From: UBA1388 sp964555515
Lineage (GTDB): Bacteria; Patescibacteriota; Microgenomatia; UBA1400; PJMF01
NCBI GenBank assembly: GCA_964555515.1
Contig: CAZKSJ010000004.1
Coordinates: 1 to 54,643 of the forward strand
Length of the DNA: 54,643 bases
Reading direction: 5' to 3'
Part shown: positions 49,626-54,643 of the stretch, piece by piece
Layout: each line of letters opens with the position of its first letter
Position numbering within the stretch: the stretch's first letter is position 1
Program-made: the position numbers and the translations under genes
Notes under the pieces: model-generated
Told to the model about the DNA's origin: nothing
Seen by the model: only the letters and a program-made list of their open reading frames with translations
The model's database searches: none

Positions 49626-51970
49626 TTACTGAATATTGCGACTTGGCCAAGAAGTGTCGCCACTTGACGATTGAGATGGTTGATTGCCAGTACTTGATTC
49701 TTCCATTGGTTTAATCTCTTCAATCTCACCAGGGTTGTTGATGCCGCCCACCGTGCCTCTACCGCTCACAGATGGTTTGAGTGGAGGAGTCATGCCATGA
49801 CCGTGTGTTTGGGGAGGAGTTTGGGGTGGCTGCCAAGGAATGGTTGAAGAACCCGATCCGCTGCTTGTACCACCCTGACCATCATCTTCATCGTCCTCAT
49901 CATCACGGGTGGAGAAGATGCCGGCTAGAAATTTTAGTACTACTACGATCAGGATGATCGCGCCAATTCCGACGATGATGATTGGCAGGTATGACAAAAA
50001 GTCACGTTGTGGCAATTGTTGAGAAACATTGGCTGGGTCAGTACCATCGGGTGAGGTGATTTCAGGCGATGAGATTGTACTTGGAATCATCGATCGTACG
50101 GCATTGGTGATATTGGTGAAGAATCCTTGGACAGAACCCAAGACCATATCGAGCATGTTCTCATCTGGATTATCTGCGGAATCGTTTGGTTCTGGGGTAG
50201 GAGCTCTGCTAGGAATGGGCGTGGGAACTGGTCTAGCAGATTCGGTGGATAATTCTTCTGGTGAGGCTGAAGGTCTGGGAGTTGGTGTCGGTGTGGGCGA
50301 AGTCGCAGCGCGAGTAGTTCGGGTAGTTGATGTGGACGTGGTTAACCGACCGGCGGTGGCAGCGGTGCAGGTCGTGCTACTTGGGTTGGTAGCCAAGCGG
50401 CAAGCCCCGTTGTAGCAGCGCAGGTTGTTGGCGCAATCGGCGTTGGCGGTACAGCTAACGTTGCAACCTTCTCTGATTTGGTTGGTTTGATTGGTACTCA
50501 ATGTGGGGCAAGTAGTGCTTTCCACGTTGTAAGGATCACGGCAGCGGTTGTTCCAGCAGGTCAGGCTGCCACCACACTCATTGGTATCGGCACAGTATTC
50601 ATTACATCCTCGGCTCAACCCTTGATCTGGAGGATTGTGACAGACCGAGCTATTGACGTTTGTTGCCAACCGACAGCGCTTGCCATCAACGCCTGTATCG
50701 TAGCAACGCTCGTTGATGGAACAATCACTGTTGCTACTACAAGTGTCGTTACAGGTGTCGCTGACCTCATTATTTTCATCATCCTCGTCTTCATCTTCAT
50801 CCGCAAATCTGAGGGTAAAGCTATACTGGTTATCATTTTCGTTTGACTCAGCAACCGCATTTTGACTATCAATCTTGATGGTAAATTTATTATCGCCATC
50901 TTTAACTACAAAAGCTGTTTCCAGATTGACTCGAGTGGCATTCTTCTCTCTTAAGATCGTGCTATAACTTAGATTTGATCTACCAAGACCGCTATCTGCG
51001 GCACTCAAGGTGATTTCAACTGGGGTAGGATCGCTGCTGCGCTCATTGAAGACACTATTGTTTATTTCTGCTTGGTGTTTAACGATGTAAAAAGTGCCAA
51101 TTTTTAGATTATTTGCGTTAACTTGTTCATTACTATCTTGTTTGTAAAAGAGGAAGCGGCTGGCCAAATCACTGGTGTTGGCATAAAGATTGTCACGACC
51201 ATCGGTGACTGCTGCCTTGTTTGCCTGGATGGTGATCGGGGTGACGTGGGTTAGCTCATCCTTAATTGGGTAAGATTTATGAATGGGGGCAATTGAGCGT
51301 TCGGTATCAAAGTTAATAGTAATCTTGCCAGCTTTGGTGGGAGTGAACTTAATGATTGCAAAAGTAGTTGGAGTAGAGGTGGAGAAAGGCTTCTCCGGAT
51401 TAGGGGTAATGGCAATCATTTCTGCGTTAAAACCGTGTTGGACGCGACTAACTTCTGTGGATACAAATAGTAGCGCTTCAGTTTTTGGGTCTATCGTGAT
51501 TTGGTCGGCGACTTCGGTGACCACGTCAAATACTAACTGCAAGCCGTCCACTTGTACTTGACCGGTGTCAACTTTGAGCTCAATTGTAGTTTCTTGACCG
51601 ACTACTATTTCTTGAGGATAGGACGCGCTGATCTTGACTTTTCCATTCACAACTGAAGCTTCCTGGCGAATATCCTGCGATTCTTGGATTGATTTTTGGG
51701 AAACGANNNNNNNNNNNNNNNNNNNNNNNNNNNNNNNNNNNNNNNNNNNNNNNNNNNNNNNNNNNNNNNNNNNNNNNNNNNNNNNNNNNNNNNNNNNNNN
51801 NNNNNNACTGAAGCTTCCTGGCGAATATCCTGCGATTCTTGGATTGATTTTTGGGAAACGACCATCGTCAACAACAACAAACCAGTCAATACCAGCAAGC
51901 CAAGCATGGTGAGCATTGATGAAGTGCGTTGTAACCAGGGAAGCTTGTTGATCGGACGTTTTGTCATCAT
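49626..51970 (-). CDS. Cohesin-like/CARDB/Cys-rich membrane-anchored surface protein (spans a scaffold gap)
   Basis: Starts MMTKRPINKLPW at 51970. The 100 N at 51707-51806 plus one copy of the 55-nt flank (155 nt) must be removed; 2,190 nt then remain, an exact 729-codon frame. Order: membrane helix (about 20-38), cohesin-like domain (VVNGKVKISASYPQEIVVGQ to GKITINFD, about 55-190), CARDB-like domain ending AVAESNENDNQYSFTL (about 235-345), acidic linker, three Cys-rich repeats (CSSNSDCSINERC type, about 355-490), Pro/Thr/Ser linker, C-terminal membrane helix (YLPIIIVGIGAIILIVVVL, about 590-610) and a Gly/Ser/Pro-rich tail. It lies 24 nt after a dockerin gene, suggesting it receives that dockerin. 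Confidence 0.75.
51652..51861. other. Assembly gap with identical 55-nt flanks inside the cohesin-like gene
   Basis: 51652-51706 equals 51807-51861 over 55 nt, with 100 N between, the same pattern as at 5805-6014. The gene is continuous only when N plus one copy is removed. Confidence 0.9.
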
Positions 51971-51994
51971 AAATTTGCTGTGAATCGTAAGTTA

Positions 51995-52999
51995 CTAATT
52001 GCCTCTTTTCTGAAATGCTGCCACAAAAAGATTGAAGTCAAAAATGTCTACTTTATTATCTCCGTTGATATCTCCTTGTTGTCTATTATTAGGATTGGTG
52101 GAACCAAAGTTGACCACTAAAATGTTGTAATCAAGTAAATCCACCAAGCCATCGCGATTTAAGTCTGCAGCATTGTCTTGAGTTGTGGGACATGGCTTGA
52201 AGTTGCACCCGTTTTGAGGATCTCTAGGCACATAAGTTCCGTCATCACATTGTTTTACATCCGCAGCGCACACAATTGAATTTTGAGTGAATGCTTGAAC
52301 CCTGACGTTTTTGAAGTAGATTTTGCTCCGCTGATCTGCCGACGTAATAACCATATCTCCATGAAGCGAGTAGGGTTCATTGATAATACCTTGGAAAAAG
52401 GGAATGCCAGCAGTATTAAATAGTATCCAGTCAGGATTAACATTTGCCGAGTCATAGGTGCGCAAATTGTTTGTCCACCATGTATTGAGATCTTTATAAA
52501 AGTAAGCAAAAAATCTCATTTCTTGATCATTTTCTGCCCACATCACTTCTAGAGTAGTGTAGTTTGGATCACCGCTGGTGGGAGGATCAGATTTTACCGA
52601 AAATTTATCTGAGTTGCCTACGAATACTTCACCTTCAGATACAATCATAAAACTATCGGCCTGTAGGAAAGCATGCTCTGTTTTCCAAATGATCGGATTG
52701 TTCTTTGGGAACTTAATCGAATTTGGCGGGTAATAATCTATTCTAGCAATCGGCTCGCCAGCTGGAGGTGAAACTGGTGGGGAGACAAGGCGTTGTGTAG
52801 ATATCGAAGCTCTTGAACCAATCAGAACTTGGTGTAAAGCGGCTGTAACCAGCATTGGTAGAAAGGCGGCGAGTAAAGCCAAGGTAATAAGTTGTTTAGG
52901 AGGTAATTGCCTAATTTTTTCGACAGCAACAAGAAATTTTGATTTAGAATGATTTAGTTTGGGTGTTGTGTCCATCGCAAAATCTTTGCTGTGCTTCAA
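51995..52999 (-). CDS. Dockerin-bearing secreted or anchored protein
   Basis: 334 residues (a second start lies at residue 9). An N-terminal basic segment and membrane helix (LITLALLAAFLPMLVTAAL) are followed by a beta-rich domain (FMIVSEGEVFVGNSDKFSV to SKIYFKNVRVQAF). A Cys motif comes next (CAADVKQCDDGTYVPRD to CNFKPCP), then two dockerin type I repeats: DLNRDGLVDLLDYNILVVNF and DINGDNKVDIFDFNLFVAAF. Dockerins bind cohesins with Ca2+. The adjacent downstream gene carries a cohesin-like domain. Confidence 0.85.
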   Translation of the reverse strand: MKHSKDFAMDTTPKLNHSKSKFLVAVEKIRQLPPKQLITLALLAAFLPMLVTAALHQVLIGSRASISTQRLVSPPVSPPAGEPIARIDYYPPNSIKFPKNNPIIWKTEHAFLQADSFMIVSEGEVFVGNSDKFSVKSDPPTSGDPNYTTLEVMWAENDQEMRFFAYFYKDLNTWWTNNLRTYDSANVNPDWILFNTAGIPFFQGIINEPYSLHGDMVITSADQRSKIYFKNVRVQAFTQNSIVCAADVKQCDDGTYVPRDPQNGCNFKPCPTTQDNAADLNRDGLVDLLDYNILVVNFGSTNPNNRQQGDINGDNKVDIFDFNLFVAAFQKRGN

Positions 53000-53135
53000 T
53001 CGGTTTAAATTTTAGCTACAATGAATCTAACATTAAAAACGCGCGAGTCATAGCTACGAACCTAGCATCTAGCTTAACTCTTGAATCGAGCGGCTGTCAA
53101 CATGAAATGACAAAAAATTGTTTTTGAATAATAAA

Positions 53136-54449
53136 ATGATCAGGGTTTATAAGTTATCACAATTAGAGAAAATCATTGTAGTTTGGTTGGTTTTAGGTTG
53201 GACGTGGTTGGTGACAGTTGGTTGGGTAATTGGTCTAACTGGTTTTGATTTGATTCCAGAGCTAGTGCGCGTTACATCATTTTATATTTGGAGTGAGGTG
53301 TTGATGGTGCTGACTTTGTTGGACTGGTTGGGGCGTGTTGGGAAAACCGTCAGCTTTCCACACTTGGACAGATCAGGCAAATTATTGGGCTTGGCATTGA
53401 TGATGCACCTGGGGTGGATTGCCATCACTGCGGTGTTGGGTGAAAACCCGGCCCAGAGTTTTTGGGGAAATTATTATCGACAGGACGGTTTGTTGACGCT
53501 GGCTCATCTAGCAATGTGGGTAGTGATGATTGGCTTGTGGTGGCGAGAAATTTGGGGCCAGTGGTTATGGTTGCTGATTGCTCTAAGTGGAATAGTTTTA
53601 TCACTTGGTTTGGTGTTGATGCATGTTTGGCAATGGGCAATGGTGATGGGGGGTTGGCCAGATAGGGTAATCCAAAGTTCAGTGCTGATGACTGGCGGTT
53701 TTGGTCACCCGGCTTACTTGGCGGGCTTTTTGGTGTTAACTTTGCCTTTTATTTGGTTTTTGCCTAATTTGCTTGCTAGGTCTGGTGAGTTTGAAAAGGG
53801 TTATGAGGGGCGGCGGCGGGAGTGGCTCAGGGGGGTGGGGTTGGTCAGCGCCGCCGCCGCCATCATCTTGACTCAATCAACAGGTGCTACGCTGGCCTTG
53901 GTCATTTTTTTTGGAATGACATTATTTGCATCCTTTCGTCGTCGAGCCTTGAGAATAGAGATTATTGTTTTGATCGGCGTGGCAGTCTTCGTCACCTCAA
54001 CCTGGATCTATGTTTCACAACTTAATTCTTATGAAGGTAGGCCAAGAATTTTCCATAACCTGTGGTCAGCCAGTCAGCAACGACCAATTATTGGTTGGGG
54101 CTGGGCAAATATTGACTCAGCTTTTAAAAATGTAGAGTGGCCATATCCAGTGCAATTTGATGTTTATTTGGATAAAGCCCATTCTCACATGTTGGAAATA
54201 TTGGTAGCAACGGGTTGGCCAGGACTAATAATCTACTTGGCTTTTATAAGTATCTTGTTGCTCATAGCTTTCAGTAAGTACAGGAAAATAACACTTAAAA
54301 AAAGATCAACAAACCAATATTATTTGGCAATACTGATGTGTTTGGTGCTGTATATCTTTCACTCCCAAACAAATGTTATCTCAATAATGGAAGAAATAAT
54401 CTTCTGGTTTTGTGTGGGTCTGGTGATTGACTCAACAAAAGTTATTTGA
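53136..54449 (+). CDS. O-antigen ligase-like (Wzy_C) membrane protein
   Basis: 437 residues from ATG 53136; an upstream in-frame TTG at 53118 is less likely. About ten membrane helices. The large periplasm-side loop holds the family features: GENPAQSFWGNYYRQDGLL early, then RPRIFHNLWSASQQRPIIGWGWANID and LDKAHSHMLEILVATGWPG (the conserved Arg...Trp and DKAHNxxLE type motif). The family joins polysaccharide or glycan chains to lipid or protein acceptors. It fits a role in surface glycan assembly together with the TagA-like glycosyltransferase, or in glycosylating the nearby surface proteins. Confidence 0.85.
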   Translation: MIRVYKLSQLEKIIVVWLVLGWTWLVTVGWVIGLTGFDLIPELVRVTSFYIWSEVLMVLTLLDWLGRVGKTVSFPHLDRSGKLLGLALMMHLGWIAITAVLGENPAQSFWGNYYRQDGLLTLAHLAMWVVMIGLWWREIWGQWLWLLIALSGIVLSLGLVLMHVWQWAMVMGGWPDRVIQSSVLMTGGFGHPAYLAGFLVLTLPFIWFLPNLLARSGEFEKGYEGRRREWLRGVGLVSAAAAIILTQSTGATLALVIFFGMTLFASFRRRALRIEIIVLIGVAVFVTSTWIYVSQLNSYEGRPRIFHNLWSASQQRPIIGWGWANIDSAFKNVEWPYPVQFDVYLDKAHSHMLEILVATGWPGLIIYLAFISILLLIAFSKYRKITLKKRSTNQYYLAILMCLVLYIFHSQTNVISIMEEIIFWFCVGLVIDSTKVI

Positions 54450-54460
54450 ACTGTTCGTCA

Positions 54461-54643
54461 CTACGAGGCATTACGAAAGATAACTACCCAAGCATTAAAA
54501 TCAAGGATATCAACCCGACCATTGTTATCCATGTCTGAAGAGGTAAATCCCGGATTACCGGTTCTACCGTACTCGCTAACAAAAACATTAAAGTCCAGAA
54601 GATTGATGATGTTGTCTTGATTGAAGTCGCCTCTCAACGTGTT
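54461..54643 (-). CDS. C-terminal end of another dockerin protein (5' part outside window)
   Basis: The last 60 codons of a minus-strand gene with a stop at 54461-54463. Two dockerin repeats: GDFNQDNIINLLDFNVFV and SDMDNNGRVDILDFNAWVVIF. It is convergent with the O-antigen-ligase-like gene (11-nt gap). The rest of the protein is not seen. Confidence 0.8.
   Translation of the reverse strand, partial: NTLRGDFNQDNIINLLDFNVFVSEYGRTGNPGFTSSDMDNNGRVDILDFNAWVVIFRNAS

Overview
The window is a 54.6 kb stretch of a draft scaffold (three N-runs) with the gene style of a Candidate Phyla Radiation (Patescibacteria) bacterium, perhaps a Microgenomates-type lineage. This is an inference from several features. 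Informational genes carry low-complexity extensions. Large secreted or membrane-anchored proteins with FG-GAP, cohesin, dockerin, PEGA and CARDB-like modules are abundant. ComEC is split into two genes, biosynthetic genes are few, and many -10 boxes lie only 6-9 nt from a start codon. TGA is read as a stop and TGG as Trp, so the UGA-recoding lineages are unlikely.

Layout. 1-14.05 kb is mostly a minus-strand cell-surface region: a giant FG-GAP/tail-fibre-like membrane protein running off the left edge, a PaaX-like regulator on the plus strand, an Ig-like multi-pass protein, and two pairs of a DUF916-like membrane-anchored protein with a WxL-like secreted protein. 14.1-20.4 kb (plus) holds leuS, comEA and the two halves of comEC. 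A 1.5 kb gene-poor stretch with palindromic motifs leads to an M16 peptidase and ndk. 24.1-29.9 kb is an accessory region with two tRNA-Arg genes, VapBC, tRNA-Pro with repeated copies of its 3' end, a kinase-like protein, MntA/HepT and a J-domain protein. 29.9-36.9 kb has a PEGA/beta-propeller protein divergent from an MreB-like protein, murD, an O6-alkylguanine transferase domain and a WecG/TagA glycosyltransferase. 37-50 kb carries rplL, rplJ, rplA, rplK, nusG and secE on the minus strand, with the L10/L12 pair about 8.5 kb from L11/L1, and thrS between them. 49.6-54.6 kb is a second surface region: a cohesin/CARDB/Cys-rich protein next to a dockerin protein, an O-antigen-ligase-like protein, and the end of another dockerin protein.

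The most striking signal is upstream of thrS. A strong -10 box is followed by a 14-codon leader ORF with seven consecutive Thr codons, and then by a rho-independent terminator overlapping a possible antiterminator: a complete ribosome-mediated attenuator for threonyl-tRNA synthetase. A second attenuator-like leader (promoter, short ORF, mutually exclusive antiterminator and terminator) precedes a 60-residue protein at 41.4 kb, and rplJ has a leader with a terminator-like hairpin. Together with the apparently leaderless promoters, this suggests that much regulation here happens at the start of transcription and in very short leaders.

The two 100-N gaps are each flanked by an identical 55-nt sequence, so they look like unmerged contig ends. 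Removing N plus one overlap restores the cohesin gene in frame.
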